A stretch of 64,000 nt of DNA. Source: Bordetella genomosp. 2 (GTDB lineage: Bacteria; Pseudomonadota; Gammaproteobacteria; Burkholderiales; Burkholderiaceae_B). The number at the start of each line of letters is the position of its first letter. Position 1 is the first letter of the stretch. Location: assembly GCF_002261345.1 (NCBI RefSeq), contig NZ_NEVT01000006.1, positions 124,001 to 188,000 of the forward strand, in the 5' to 3' direction. Shown here piece after piece: positions 28,147 to 39,778 of this stretch. The notes under the pieces are model-generated. The model worked only from the letters and a program-made list of their open reading frames with translations. It made no database searches and was not told where the DNA came from. A program made the translations under genes and the position numbers.

Positions 28147-28743
28147 ATGAGATTCCAACCGATCATCGTTCCGGGCTGGAAAGACTCCGGGTCCGGCCAT
28201 TGGCAGACGTTGTGGGCGCAGTGCCTGCCTCACGCCCAGCGCGTGCGCCAGCCTGACTGGCATACCCCGGATCCGGCGGTCTGGAATGCCACCGTGGCCA
28301 CCTACGTGGATGCGGCCGCCTGCCCGGTGCTGCTGATCGCGCACAGCCTGGGCTGCCTGGCGGCGGTCGGCCTGCCGGTGCCGCTGCGGGCCAAGGTGGC
28401 GGGGGCCTTGCTGGTCGCGCCGGCGGACGTCGAGCGGGCCGGGGCGCCGGCGTGCCTGCGCGGCTTCGGCCCGGTGCCGCGCCATTCCTTGCCGTTCCAG
28501 TCCGTGGTGGTGGCCAGCGACAACGACCCCTATTGCCAGCTGGAGCGGGCGCGCCAGTTCGCCGCCGACTGGGGCAGCCGCTTCGAGGTCGTGCCGGGCG
28601 GCGGGCATATCAATGCCGAAGCGGGCTTCGGGGAGTGGCCGCAGGGGCTGAAGATCCTGGCCGCGCTGCGGCGGCGCGCCACCTGGCGCGTGACGGCTCC
28701 CTTGCCGCGCGTATCGCCGGTGCCGATGTCGCTGGCGTCGTAG
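28147..28743 (+). CDS. RBBP9/YdeN-family alpha/beta hydrolase
   Basis: 198-residue small alpha/beta hydrolase. The N-terminus FQPIIVPGWKDSGSGHWQ is typical of the RBBP9 (DUF1749/Ser_hydrolase) family; the nucleophile elbow is IAHSLGC, with the acid in ASDNDPYC and the His in GGGHINAEAGFGEW. Probably a cytoplasmic serine esterase; substrate unknown. The start is ATG 28147, where homology begins; the frame extends back to 28063 without family sequence. It is convergent with ugpC, 11 bp apart, and divergent from the LivK-like gene. Confidence 0.85.
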   Translation: MRFQPIIVPGWKDSGSGHWQTLWAQCLPHAQRVRQPDWHTPDPAVWNATVATYVDAAACPVLLIAHSLGCLAAVGLPVPLRAKVAGALLVAPADVERAGAPACLRGFGPVPRHSLPFQSVVVASDNDPYCQLERARQFAADWGSRFEVVPGGGHINAEAGFGEWPQGLKILAALRRRATWRVTAPLPRVSPVPMSLAS

Positions 28744-28754
28744 CGCGGGCGCTG

Positions 28755-29843
<1,089 letters not shown>

Positions 29844-29884
29844 GGAATGTTCTTCGTGTAGACGGGTGAGGGCGGGGCGGCGGG

Positions 29885-30712
29885 CTATTTCTCGGTGTCG
29901 ACCAGGCCCTTGACGAACCATTTCTGCATCAGGATGACCACCAGCGCGGGCGGGATCATGGCCAGCATGGCGGTGGCCATGGTGATGTTCCATTCGGTGA
30001 CGCTGTCGCCGCCGCTGATCATGCGCTTGATGCCGATCACTACGGGATACATGTTTTCCTGGGTGGTGATCAGCAGCGGCCAGAGATACTGGTTCCAGCC
30101 GTAGATGAACTGGATCACGAACAGCGCGGCGATGCTGGTGCGCGACAGCGGCAGCAGCACGTCGCGGAAGAAGCGCAGCGGGCCGGCGCCGTCGATGCGG
30201 GCCGCCTCGACCAGTTCGTCGGGCACGGTCAGGAAGAACTGCCGGAACAGGAACGTGGCGGTGGCCGAGGCGATCAACGGCAGGGTCAGGCCGGCGTAGC
30301 TGTTGAGCAGCCCCAGGTCGGCCACGACCTTGTAGGTGGGCGCGATGCGCACTTCGACGGGAAGCATCAGGGTGACGAATATCATCCAGAAGAAGAACAT
30401 GCGGCCGGGGAAGCGGAAGTACACGACGGCGAAGGCCGACAGCAGTGAGATGGCGATCTTGCCGAGCGAGATGACCAGCGCCATGATCAGGCTGACGTAC
30501 AGCATGCGTCCCACGCCGGCGCCGGCCAGGGCGCGCGCGTAGTTCTCGGCGAAGTGCGGACCGGGCAGCAGCGACATGGGCGCGGCGGCGACTTCCTGGG
30601 CCGTCTGGGTCGAGGCGACGAAGGTCACATACAGCGGGAAGGCCACCAGCGCCACGCCGCACAGCAGGATCAGGTGGGCCAGGATGTCGAGCCAGGGGCG
30701 GCGTTCAACCAT
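29885..30712 (-). CDS. ugpE: sn-glycerol-3-phosphate ABC transporter permease UgpE
   Basis: 275-residue inner-membrane permease with six predicted hydrophobic helices and the EAA loop near [22 protein letters not shown], which contacts the ATPase. It forms the channel with UgpA. Fits the MalG/UgpE subfamily in length. It lies 24 bp after ugpA. Confidence 0.92.
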   Translation of the reverse strand: MVERRPWLDILAHLILLCGVALVAFPLYVTFVASTQTAQEVAAAPMSLLPGPHFAENYARALAGAGVGRMLYVSLIMALVISLGKIAISLLSAFAVVYFRFPGRMFFFWMIFVTLMLPVEVRIAPTYKVVADLGLLNSYAGLTLPLIASATATFLFRQFFLTVPDELVEAARIDGAGPLRFFRDVLLPLSRTSIAALFVIQFIYGWNQYLWPLLITTQENMYPVVIGIKRMISGGDSVTEWNITMATAMLAMIPPALVVILMQKWFVKGLVDTEK

Positions 30713-30736
30713 GGTGTCGTAGCCTTGTGGGGAGGA

Positions 30737-31618
30737 TCAGTACTGGACCTTGCGGTCGATGTAGCGGAACTGCACGACGGTGAGCGCCACCACGATGGCC
30801 ATCAGCACCACCGACTGCGCGGCCGACGAGCCCAGGTCCAGGCCGTGGAAGGCGTCGCTGTATACCTTGTAGACCAGGATCGAGGTGGCCGTGCCCGGGC
30901 CGCCCTGGGTGGTGGTGTCGACCACGGCGAAGGTATCGAAGAACGCGTAGATGATGTTGACCACCAGCAGGAAGAAGGTGGTGGGCGACAGCAGGGGGAA
31001 GACGATGGTCCAGAAGCGCCGGGCCGGGGAGGCGCCGTCGATGGCCGCCGCCTCGATGAGCGAGCGGGGGATCGACTGCAGGCCGGCGAGGAAGAACAGG
31101 AAGTTGTATGAGATCTGCTTCCATACCGCGGCGATGAGCACCAGGGTGAGCGCCTGGTTGCCGTCCAGGCGCGGGTTCCAGGCCACGCCCAGGCTGTGCA
31201 GCGCGACGGCCAGGATGCCCACCGAGGGCGAGAACAGGAACAGCCACAGCACGCCCACGACCGCGGGGGCCACGGCATAAGGCCAGATCAGCAGGGTCTT
31301 GTACAGGCCGGCGCCGCGCATGACGCGGTCGGCCATGACGGCCAGCAGCAGCGAGACCGCCAGGCCGACGAAGGCCACCAGCGCCGAGAACACGGCCGTG
31401 ACGCGGAACGAGTCAAGGTAGTCGGACTGGCGGAACAGCTCGGCGAAGTTGGCCAGCCCGACGAACTCGGAGGACAGGCCGAAGGCGTCCTGCAGTTGCA
31501 TGGACTGCCACATGGCCTGGCCGGCGGGCAGGAAGAAGAACACCAGCGTGACGGCGATCTGCGGCGCCAGCAGCAGGTAGGGCAGGGTCTTGTGCCGGAA
31601 TATGACGCGTTTTTCCAT
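30737..31618 (-). CDS. ugpA: sn-glycerol-3-phosphate ABC transporter permease UgpA
   Basis: 293-residue inner-membrane permease, MalF/UgpA type, six hydrophobic helices, EAA loop at [20 protein letters not shown]. The N-terminus [20 protein letters not shown] matches UgpA. It is separated from ugpB by 96 bp that hold a strong stem-loop, so its level is probably set lower than that of the binding protein. Confidence 0.92.
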   Translation of the reverse strand: MEKRVIFRHKTLPYLLLAPQIAVTLVFFFLPAGQAMWQSMQLQDAFGLSSEFVGLANFAELFRQSDYLDSFRVTAVFSALVAFVGLAVSLLLAVMADRVMRGAGLYKTLLIWPYAVAPAVVGVLWLFLFSPSVGILAVALHSLGVAWNPRLDGNQALTLVLIAAVWKQISYNFLFFLAGLQSIPRSLIEAAAIDGASPARRFWTIVFPLLSPTTFFLLVVNIIYAFFDTFAVVDTTTQGGPGTATSILVYKVYSDAFHGLDLGSSAAQSVVLMAIVVALTVVQFRYIDRKVQY

Positions 31619-31678
31619 GGAGACAAGTCCCAGGAGCGAAGATGGCGGCGCGCGGGACGCCGCCGCCTGTGGTGTCGC

Positions 31679-31708
31679 GGGGCGCCGGCGGCCGACTGCC
31701 GGCGCCCC
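31679..31708 (-). promoter_or_regulatory. Stem-loop between ugpB and ugpA
   Basis: Perfect 11-bp arms GGGGCGCCGGC / GCCGGCGCCCC with an 8-nt loop, and no T-run. Probably an mRNA-stabilising or attenuating hairpin 3' of ugpB rather than a full terminator. Confidence 0.65.
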
Positions 31709-31714
31709 CGCGGC

Positions 31715-33028
31715 TTACTTGGCGCTTTTCTCGAATTTCTCGAGCAGTTCGTTGCCGCGCGTGACCATGACTTTCAGGCCATCCTGGGCGGACGCCTTGC
31801 CCGACATGATGCGCTCGATTTCCTGGTCTTCGATTTCGCGGATCTGCGGCAGGAAGCCCAGCCGCAGGCCGCGCGACTGGGCGGTCGTTTCGACGTTGAG
31901 CTGCTTGACGCCGACTTCGGTGCCGGGGTTCTTGTCGTAGTAGCCCTGCTTCTTGGTCAGTTCATACGCAGCCTTGGTGACGGGCACGTAGCCGGTCTGC
32001 TGGTGCCAGCGGGCGGCGATTTCCGGGCTGGCCAGGAAGTGGAAGAACTCGGTCACGCCCTTGTAGACCTCGGGCGACTTGTTGGCGAATACCCACAGCG
32101 AGGCGCCGCCGATGATGGTGTTCTGCGGAGCGCCCTGGACGTCGGCGTAGTAGGGCAGGGTCGAGGTGCCGAACTCGAACTTGGCGTTCTTGGCGATGTT
32201 GGCGCGCAGGCCGCTGGAGCCGGTGATCATGGCGCACTTGCCGCCGATGAACAGCGAGTTGGGCTGGTCGCCGCGCCCGCCGTACATGAAGATGCCTTCC
32301 TTGGCGAGCTTGGCCAGGTTGTCCAGGTGGCGCACGTGCAGCGGCGTGTCGATGGCCAGGCGGGCGTCGAGGCCGCCGAAGCCGTTGTCCTTGGTGGCGT
32401 AGGGCACGTTGTGCCAGGCCGAAAAGGTCTCGAGCTGGACCCACGACGGCCAGGAGGTGGTGTAGCCGCATTCCTGGCCGGCTGCCTTCAGTTTCTGGCC
32501 GGCGGCGGCCAGCTCTTCCCAGGTCTTGGGCGGCTTTTCGGGATCCAGGCCGGCTTTCTTGAAGGCGTCCTTGTTGTAATAGAACACCACGGTGGAGCTA
32601 TTGAACGGCATCGAGATCAGCTTGCCGTCCTGCGAGGAGTAGTAGCCGGCGACCGCGCCGATGAAGGCCTTGGGGTCGAGCGGCTTGCCGGCTTCTTCGG
32701 ACATCTGCTGCACGGGCTTGATGGCGCCCTTGGCGTACATCATGGTGGCCGTGCCCACTTCGAACACCTGCAGGATGTCGGGGGCATTGCCGGCGCGGAA
32801 CGCGGCGATGCCGGCATTCATGGATTCGCCGTAGTTGCCCTTGTAGACGGCGTTGACCTTGTAGTCGGGGTTCTTCTTGTTGAAATCCTGGACCAGTTCG
32901 TTGACCCGTTCGCCCAGCGCTCCTTCCATTGAGTGCCAGAACTGGATTTCGGTGGCGGCGTGGGCCGAGGCACCGGCAAAAGCCGTCATCAGGACGGCGA
33001 AGGTGAACGCGAGACGCTGGGGTCGCAT
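31715..33028 (-). CDS. ugpB: sn-glycerol-3-phosphate-binding protein UgpB
   Basis: 437-residue periplasmic binding protein of the SBP_bac_1 family. Signal peptide RLAFTFAVLMTAFAGASAHA, cleavage before ATEIQFWHSMEG; the FWHSM start and the ASLWVF and LASPEIAARWHQQTGYVP blocks are typical of UgpB. It binds glycerol-3-phosphate and glycerophosphodiesters for UgpAEC. ATG 33028 has GGAGGA 9 nt upstream; the frame upstream to 33148 is leader. First gene of the operon, with a Pho-box candidate in front. Confidence 0.93.
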   Translation of the reverse strand: MRPQRLAFTFAVLMTAFAGASAHAATEIQFWHSMEGALGERVNELVQDFNKKNPDYKVNAVYKGNYGESMNAGIAAFRAGNAPDILQVFEVGTATMMYAKGAIKPVQQMSEEAGKPLDPKAFIGAVAGYYSSQDGKLISMPFNSSTVVFYYNKDAFKKAGLDPEKPPKTWEELAAAGQKLKAAGQECGYTTSWPSWVQLETFSAWHNVPYATKDNGFGGLDARLAIDTPLHVRHLDNLAKLAKEGIFMYGGRGDQPNSLFIGGKCAMITGSSGLRANIAKNAKFEFGTSTLPYYADVQGAPQNTIIGGASLWVFANKSPEVYKGVTEFFHFLASPEIAARWHQQTGYVPVTKAAYELTKKQGYYDKNPGTEVGVKQLNVETTAQSRGLRLGFLPQIREIEDQEIERIMSGKASAQDGLKVMVTRGNELLEKFEKSAK

Positions 33029-33104
33029 GGGAAGGTCCTCCGGGTTGCGTGGCTGCGGCGCGGGGGTGTCCGGCCGCAGGGAACACGACACCTTATGTAT
33101 GGCT

Positions 33105-33123
33105 TGTGACAGAGACGTGACTT
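33105..33123 (-). promoter_or_regulatory. Pho-box candidate upstream of ugpB
   Basis: Minus strand AAGTCACGTCTCTGTCACA: a good second half-site (CTGTCACA) and a weaker first one 11 bp before it, as in PhoB sites (CTGTCATA repeated every 11 bp). It lies 77 bp before the ugpB start. In E. coli ugp is a Pho-regulon operon. Confidence 0.55.
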
Positions 33124-33217
33124 TTACACCACCGGCGGGGCCTGTCAAATATGGAATACGCGGGAGGGGGCGGGTTTGTTCGCCCTATCGTGGGGGGCGG
33201 CCCGGGCCGCGGCGGGG

Positions 33218-33787
33218 TCAGGCGCCGGAGCGGGCCGGCTGCTCGGCCGGCCGGGCCAGGTTCCACATCAGCGCGCGGAACGGCGCCAGCATGCTGACGT
33301 TGACGGCCAGCTTGATGGCCAGGTCGCCCAGCAGCCAGGTGACCCAGGGCAGGCCCGAGCCGGCGAACGCCACGCTGAAGAACACGGCCGTGTCGAGCAG
33401 GGCGCCCACGGTGCCGGACAGCAGCGGCGCGCGCCACCAGCGTTGGTCGCGCAGGCGGTCGAAGACCTGGATGTCGGCCAGCTGGGCGCAGATATAGGCC
33501 AGGCCCGACGCCAGGGCGATGCGCGGCGAGGCGACCCATACCGATATCGCCAGGGCGGCGGCGAACCCGACCCAGGCCACGCGGCGCGCGGCCGCGGGGC
33601 CGAAGCGGCGGTTGAGGACATCGGTGACCAGGAAGGCGACTGGATACGACAGGCCGCCCCAGGTCAGCCAGTCGTTCAGCGGCACCTGGACCAGGATGTT
33701 CGAGCCGACCACGATCAGGCCCATGCAGCCCACGGCCACGGCGAAGTGCCGGGGCGTCATGGGTTGGAAGCGCCGCGCCGTGCTCAT
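33218..33787 (-). CDS. yhhQ: Queuosine precursor transporter (YhhQ/VUT family)
   Basis: 189-residue integral membrane protein, five to six hydrophobic helices, with SYPVAFLVTDVLNRRFG, SPRIALASGLAYICAQLADIQ, a RLRD-RWWRAPLLSGTVGALLDT block and WLLGDLAIKLAVN, typical of the YhhQ (vitamin uptake-like) family that imports preQ0/preQ1. Its ATG overlaps the proC stop (ATGA), so it is translationally coupled. No preQ1 riboswitch is seen; the coupling to proC leaves no room for a leader. Confidence 0.88.
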   Translation of the reverse strand: MSTARRFQPMTPRHFAVAVGCMGLIVVGSNILVQVPLNDWLTWGGLSYPVAFLVTDVLNRRFGPAAARRVAWVGFAAALAISVWVASPRIALASGLAYICAQLADIQVFDRLRDQRWWRAPLLSGTVGALLDTAVFFSVAFAGSGLPWVTWLLGDLAIKLAVNVSMLAPFRALMWNLARPAEQPARSGA

Positions 33788-34617
33788 TTGCCGAACTCGT
33801 CGGCCAGCTCGCGCGAGCGCTGCGCGGCGGCTTCGATGGCCTGCTGCACGATGGCGGGCAGGCCGGCCTGCTGGAACACTTGCAGGGCGGCGGCCGTGGT
33901 GCCGCCCTTGGAGGTGACGCGTTCGCGCAGCACCGCCGGCGGCTCGTCGGACTGCGCCGCCAGCCGGGTGGCGCCGGCCAGCGTGCCGAGCGCGAGCTGG
34001 TGGGCCTGGTCCGGGCTCAGGCCGGCGGCCACGCCGCCCGTCACCAGCGACTCCAGGAAAAGGAAGACATAAGCGGGGCCGCTGCCGGACAGCGCGGTGA
34101 CGGCATCGAGCGCGGCATCGTCGGCGACCCACACGACCTGGCCCACCGAGGACAGCAAGCGCTCGGCCAGCTCGCGGCCGGCCTGGTCGACGCCCGGCAA
34201 GGCGGCCAGGCCGGTCACGCCGGCGCCGACCAGGGCAGGGGTGTTGGGCATGCAGCGCACCAGGTTCTGCCAGGGCTTGCCCGGCTCGCCGAGCCAGCCG
34301 GCCAGTGTGTCGGCCCGGATGCCGGCCGCCACGCTGATGACCAGGGTGTCGGGCCGCAGCCAGGCGCGTGAGGCGGCGACCGCTTCGCGCAGCTGCTGCG
34401 GCTTGACGGCGTAGATCCAGACCCGGCATGCCTGCAGCGCGGCATCGGGGGCGGCGGCGGCGCTGGCGCCGCGGCCGCGCCAGGCTTCTTGCGCCGCCGC
34501 GGTCGGGTCGACGACATGCAGGTTCGCGGCCGGGCAGGTCTTGCCGGCCAGCCCGCTGGCCAGGGCCGTCGCCATGTTGCCGCCGCCGATGAAAGCGATA
34601 GTCAGATCTTGGTCCAT
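33784..34617 (-). CDS. proC: Pyrroline-5-carboxylate reductase
   Basis: 277 residues, last step of proline synthesis (P5C to proline, NAD(P)H). Rossmann motif IAFIGGGNMATALASGL, then VKPQQL, VRCMPNTPALVGAG and the C-terminal signature LSGSGPAYVFLFLESL with TSKGGTT. Start ATG 34617 begins the homology; the frame runs back to 34737 without it. No clear ribosome site. Coupled to yhhQ downstream. Confidence 0.93.
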   Translation of the reverse strand: MDQDLTIAFIGGGNMATALASGLAGKTCPAANLHVVDPTAAAQEAWRGRGASAAAAPDAALQACRVWIYAVKPQQLREAVAASRAWLRPDTLVISVAAGIRADTLAGWLGEPGKPWQNLVRCMPNTPALVGAGVTGLAALPGVDQAGRELAERLLSSVGQVVWVADDAALDAVTALSGSGPAYVFLFLESLVTGGVAAGLSPDQAHQLALGTLAGATRLAAQSDEPPAVLRERVTSKGGTTAAALQVFQQAGLPAIVQQAIEAAAQRSRELADEFGK

Positions 34618-34920
34618 GGGGCAGGATTGTAGCCCTCTGGGTGGCGGCAAGCGTGGTGTAAGGATGTTGTCAGATACTGGCGCCGACTTGGCGCGCCGCC
34701 GCGGGGGCGGTCCGCGCCGGACAAGGTGTGTCCCCATTTGTTTTTTGCTTGGAAATATTGGGGATTACACGCAGTGACACCGTGAGGCCCTGCTTTCAGA
34801 ATACCGCCCACGCTGTACTTTTGCCCAAGAAGCCGGCAATGGTCGCCTCGGGCCGCCGGGTATCCCCCGGCGATGCCGACGTTCCCAAAGCCGCTCATCC
34901 CTCTCGCCGGAGAACTCCGT
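34618..34920. promoter_or_regulatory. 303-bp divergent region between proC and livJ
   Basis: Holds the promoters of proC (leftward) and livJ (rightward). A T-rich stretch near 34738-34760 may be part of the livJ promoter; I could not fix a -35/-10 pair and found no gene. Confidence 0.35.
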
Positions 34921-36036
34921 ATGAAGCTGCTGCATCGTGCAACTCCCGTGGCCATGGCATTGGGAGCGTTGCTCCTGGCCGGCGCCGCCCAGGCGGCCGA
35001 CACTATCAAGATCGGCATTCCCCAGCCCATGACCGGGCCCAACACCCAATACGGCACGCAGATCCAGGCCGGCGCGCTGACCGCCATCGAGACCATCAAT
35101 GCCAAGGGCGGCGTCAAGGGCAAGAAGCTCGAGCCCATCCTGATCGACGACGGCTGCGAACCCAAGCAGGCCGTGCCGGCCGCCAACCGGGTGGTCAATT
35201 CGGGCGCCAAGTTCGCCGTCGCGCACGCCTGCTCGGGCGTGACCGTGCCGGCGGTCAATGTCTACGAGCAGGAAGGCATCGTCGCCATCACCCCGGGGGC
35301 CACTTCGCCGCTGGTGACCGACACCATCAAGCCGCACTTCTTCTTCCGCACCATCGGCCGCGACGACCAGCAGGGTCCGTTCGCCGCGCGCTACATCGCC
35401 AACACCCTCAAGCCCAAGAAAGTGGCCGTGCTGCATGACAAGCAGACCTACGGCTCGGGCGTGGCCACCCAGGTCAAGGACACGCTGGAAAAGAACAAGG
35501 TCAACGTGGTGATGTTCGAAGGCATCAACGTCGGCGACAGCGACTATTCGGCCGTGATCACCAAGCTCAAGACGGCCGGCGTCGACCTGGTCTACTTCGG
35601 CGGCTACCACCCCGAGCTCGGGCTGTTGCTGCGCCAGTCGCGCGAGCAGGGCCTGGACGTGCAGTTCATGGGTCCCGAGGGCACCGCCAACCAGGACCTG
35701 GTCGCCATTGCCGGCCCCGCCATCGAGGGTCTGCTGGTGACGCTGCCGTCGGACTTCACCAAGCTGCCCGGCAACGAGGGCATCGTGAAGGCTTTCCATG
35801 ACGCCAAGCGCGATCCGGACGGCGCCTTCCAGATGCCGGCCTATGCCGCCGTGCAGGTGCTGGCCAAGAGCATCGAGGCGGTGGGCGAGGATCCCGCCAA
35901 GGTGGCCGACTATATGCACAAGACGTCGTTCGACACGGCCATCGGCAAGGTCGAGTACGACGCCAAGGGCGATCTCAAGGACTTCGAATTCGCCGTCTTC
36001 AAGTGGGACAAGAACGGCAAGAAGACCCAGCTGTAA
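34921..36036 (+). CDS. livJ: Branched-chain amino acid ABC transporter substrate-binding protein
   Basis: 371-residue periplasmic LivJ-type receptor. Signal peptide MKLLHRATPVAMALGALLLA with cleavage after AAQA, mature start ADTIKIGIPQPMTGPNTQYG. Conserved DDGCEPKQ, HACSGVTVPAV, FRTIGRDDQQGPFAARYI and GGYHPELGLLLRQ. ATG 34921 has GGAGAA upstream. First gene of livJHMGF; a hairpin follows it before the permeases. Confidence 0.93.
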   Translation: MKLLHRATPVAMALGALLLAGAAQAADTIKIGIPQPMTGPNTQYGTQIQAGALTAIETINAKGGVKGKKLEPILIDDGCEPKQAVPAANRVVNSGAKFAVAHACSGVTVPAVNVYEQEGIVAITPGATSPLVTDTIKPHFFFRTIGRDDQQGPFAARYIANTLKPKKVAVLHDKQTYGSGVATQVKDTLEKNKVNVVMFEGINVGDSDYSAVITKLKTAGVDLVYFGGYHPELGLLLRQSREQGLDVQFMGPEGTANQDLVAIAGPAIEGLLVTLPSDFTKLPGNEGIVKAFHDAKRDPDGAFQMPAYAAVQVLAKSIEAVGEDPAKVADYMHKTSFDTAIGKVEYDAKGDLKDFEFAVFKWDKNGKKTQL

Positions 36037-36045
36037 ACACGCGCC

Positions 36046-36066
36046 GCCCCGGCCATCCGCCGGGGC
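36046..36066 (+). promoter_or_regulatory. Stem-loop between livJ and livH
   Basis: GCCCCGG-CCATCCG-CCGGGGC, 7-bp stem, directly after the livJ stop and followed only by TTGAA. Likely a partial terminator or 3'-stabilising hairpin that keeps receptor mRNA above permease mRNA. Confidence 0.6.
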
Positions 36067-36142
36067 TTGAACGCACGCCCAGGTTTCCGGCTCCGGGTCG
36101 CTCCACCGGGGCCGGAACCATTTGGAGCATAGGTAATAATCC

Positions 36143-37069
36143 ATGTCAGACCTTATCCCCCAACTCACCCAGCAGGTCTTCAACGGCCTGTCGCTGGGCG
36201 CGATCTACGCGCTGATTGCCATCGGCTACACAATGGTCTACGGCATCATCGGTATGATCAACTTCGCCCACGGCGAGATCTATATGATCGGCGCCTACGT
36301 GGGCCTGGTCACGCTGACCGCCATCGGCACCAACAGCGGCCTGCCGCTGCCGTTCATCATCGCGGCCATGCTGGTGGTGGCCATCCTGGTCACCGGCGTA
36401 TACGGCTTCAGCGTCGAGCGCGTGGCCTATCGGCCGGTGCGCGGCAGCCAGCGCCTGGTGGCGCTGATCTCGGCCATCGGCATGTCCATTTTCCTGCAGA
36501 ACTGGGTCGCCCTGGGCCAGGGCGCGCGCGACATGGCCGTGCCGTCGCTGATCTCCGGCTCGCTGCAATTCAATATGGGCTCGGGCTTCGACGTGACCCT
36601 GCCGTATTCGCGCATCATGATCATCGTGGTGACGGTGCTGCTGATGATCGCGTTGTCGCTGTTCATCAAGTATTCGCGCATGGGCCGCGCCTCGCGCGCC
36701 TGCTCGCAGGACATGCACATGGCCAACCTGCTGGGCATCGACACCAACCGGGTCATCTCTTTCACCTTCGTACTGGGCGCCATGCTGGCGGCCGTGGGCG
36801 GCGTGCTGATCGCCATCACCATCGGCAAGCTCAACCCGTTCATCGGCTTCCTGGCCGGCATCAAGGCATTCACCGCCGCGGTGCTGGGCGGCATCGGCAG
36901 CATCCCCGGCGCCATGCTGGGCGGCGTGCTGCTGGGGCTGGCCGAGACCCTCGCCGCGGCCTACATCTCGTCCCAGTACAAAGACATCGTGGCGTTCGCG
37001 CTGCTGGTCCTGATCCTGCTGTTCCGCCCCACCGGGCTGCTCGGCAAACCTGAGGTGGAAAAAGTCTGA
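36143..37069 (+). CDS. livH: Branched-chain amino acid ABC transporter permease LivH
   Basis: 308-residue permease with about eight hydrophobic helices; [40 protein letters not shown] and the late [20 protein letters not shown] with [14 protein letters not shown] are LivH hallmarks. Forms the inner-membrane channel with LivM. The stop overlaps the livM start by one base (TGATG). Confidence 0.93.
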   Translation: MSDLIPQLTQQVFNGLSLGAIYALIAIGYTMVYGIIGMINFAHGEIYMIGAYVGLVTLTAIGTNSGLPLPFIIAAMLVVAILVTGVYGFSVERVAYRPVRGSQRLVALISAIGMSIFLQNWVALGQGARDMAVPSLISGSLQFNMGSGFDVTLPYSRIMIIVVTVLLMIALSLFIKYSRMGRASRACSQDMHMANLLGIDTNRVISFTFVLGAMLAAVGGVLIAITIGKLNPFIGFLAGIKAFTAAVLGGIGSIPGAMLGGVLLGLAETLAAAYISSQYKDIVAFALLVLILLFRPTGLLGKPEVEKV

Positions 37070-38300
37070 TGGCCAACAACACCCTGAAAAACGCCACGAT
37101 GGCGGCCATCCTGACGGCTGTCATCGTCATGCCGGTGTTCGGGCTGCAACTGGTTCGCCAGGGCGCCCGCACCAACCTCGAGACCCACTGGGACATGGTG
37201 GCCCTGGCCGCCGCGGTGGTGTTCGTCTTCCAATTGCTGCGCCCCTGGATCGCGCGCCCCTTCCAGCGGCTCAAGACCAGCATACCCGTGCTGCCCGCCG
37301 CGCCCGCCAAGGGCAACAAGTGGATCATCGCGCTGGTCATCGCGGCCGCGGTGATCTGGCCGTTCTTCAGCGGCCGCAGCTCGGTCGACATTGCCACGCT
37401 GGTGCTCATCTACGTAATGCTGGGCCTGGGCCTGAACATCGTGGTGGGCTTCGCCGGGCTGCTCGACCTGGGTTTCGTGGGCTTTTACGCGGTCGGCGCG
37501 TATACCTACGCATTGCTGTATCACTGGGGCGGCTGGGGCTTCTGGGAAGCGCTGCCGTTCGCCGGCGCCATGGCGGCGCTGTTCGGGTTCATCCTGGGCT
37601 TTCCGGTGCTGCGGCTGCGCGGCGACTACCTGGCCATTGTCACGCTGGGCTTCGGCGAGATCATCCGCCTGCTGCTGATCAACCTGAATTTCCTGACGGG
37701 CGGCCCGGACGGCATCTCGGGCATTCCCAAGCCGTCGGTCTTCGGCATGGAAATGGCGCGCCGGTCCAGCGAGGAGGGCGTGCGCACGTTCCACGAGATC
37801 ATGGGCTGGACCTTCGACAACCAGCACATGGTGAATTACCTTTACCTGATGGCGCTGGCGCTGGCACTGGTGACGCTGTTCGTGTCCACCCGGCTGATCC
37901 GCATGCCGGTGGGCCGCGCCTGGGAGGCGTTGCGGGAGGACGAGATCGCCTGCCGCTCGCTGGGCCTGAACCCCACTCGCATCAAGCTGTCGGCGTTCAC
38001 GCTGGGCGCCATGTTCGCGGGTTTCGGCGGCGCCTTCTTCGCGGCGCGCCAGGGCATGGTCAATCCCGAGTCGTTCACCTTCATCGAGTCGGCGCTGATC
38101 CTGGCTATCGTGGTGCTGGGCGGCATGGGTTCGCAGGTGGGCGTGATCCTGGCGGCCATCCTGCTGACGGTGCTGCCCGAGGTGGCGCGCGAGTTCGCCG
38201 AATACCGCATGCTGATGTTCGGCCTGGTGATGGTGTTGATGATGATGTGGCGTCCACAGGGGCTCCTGCCCATGAAGCGTCCCCATGTGGAGCTGGCCAA

Positions 38301-38304
<4 letters not shown>
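37069..38304 (+). CDS. livM: Branched-chain amino acid ABC transporter permease LivM
   Basis: 411 residues, the long LivM form with an N-terminal extension of two helices before the core. Core landmarks: [59 protein letters not shown] and [19 protein letters not shown]. Its stop overlaps the livG start (ATGA). Confidence 0.93.
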
Positions 38305-39064
<760 letters not shown>

Positions 39065-39068
<4 letters not shown>

Positions 39069-39769
39069 TGCTGAAGCTGGACAACATCCATACCTACTAT
39101 GGCGCCATCCAGGCGCTCGATGGCGTATCGGTCGAGGTCAACCAGGGCGAGATCGTCACCCTGATCGGCGCCAACGGCGCCGGCAAGACCACGCTGCTGA
39201 TGACGGTCTGCGGCAACCCGCGCGCGCGCGAGGGCACCATCACGTTCGAGGGCGAGGACATCACGCACAAGGACACCCACCACATCATGCGCAGCGGCAT
39301 CGCCATCTCGCCGGAAGGGCGCAGAGTCTTCAAGGACCTGACGGTGGCCGAGAACCTGATGATGGGCGGCTTCTTCGCCAGCCGCGAGGCCATCCAGGCG
39401 GGGCTGGAGCATGTCTATGGCCTGTTCCCGCGCCTGAAGGAGCGCGCCAACCAGCGCGCCGGCACCATGTCCGGCGGCGAGCAGCAGATGCTGGCGATCG
39501 GCCGCGCGCTGATGACCCGGCCCAAGCTGCTGCTGCTGGACGAGCCCACGCTGGGCCTGGCGCCGCTGATCATCGCGCAGATCTTCGACATCATCCGCAC
39601 CATCCGCGACCAGGGCGTGACGGTATTCCTGGTCGAGCAGAACGCCAACAAGGCGCTGCAGGTGGCCGACCGCGGCTATGTGCTGGAGAACGGCAAGGTG
39701 GTGCTGCAGGACACCGGCGCCAACCTGCTGGTCAACGCCGACGTGCGCAAGGCATACCTGGGGGCGTAG
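39065..39769 (+). CDS. livF: Branched-chain amino acid ABC transporter ATP-binding protein LivF
   Basis: 234 residues, LivF ATPase. IHTYYGAIQALDGVSVEV, Walker A GANGAGKTTLL, PEGRRVFKDLTVAENLMMGG, signature MSGGEQQMLAIGRALM, Walker B LLLLDEPTLGLAP, H-loop VEQNANKAL, ending in YLGA. It begins with a double ATG; the first overlaps the livG stop as ATGA. Last gene of the liv operon, convergent with the racemase gene 9 bp away. Confidence 0.94.
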
Positions 39770-39778
39770 CGCCTGCCG

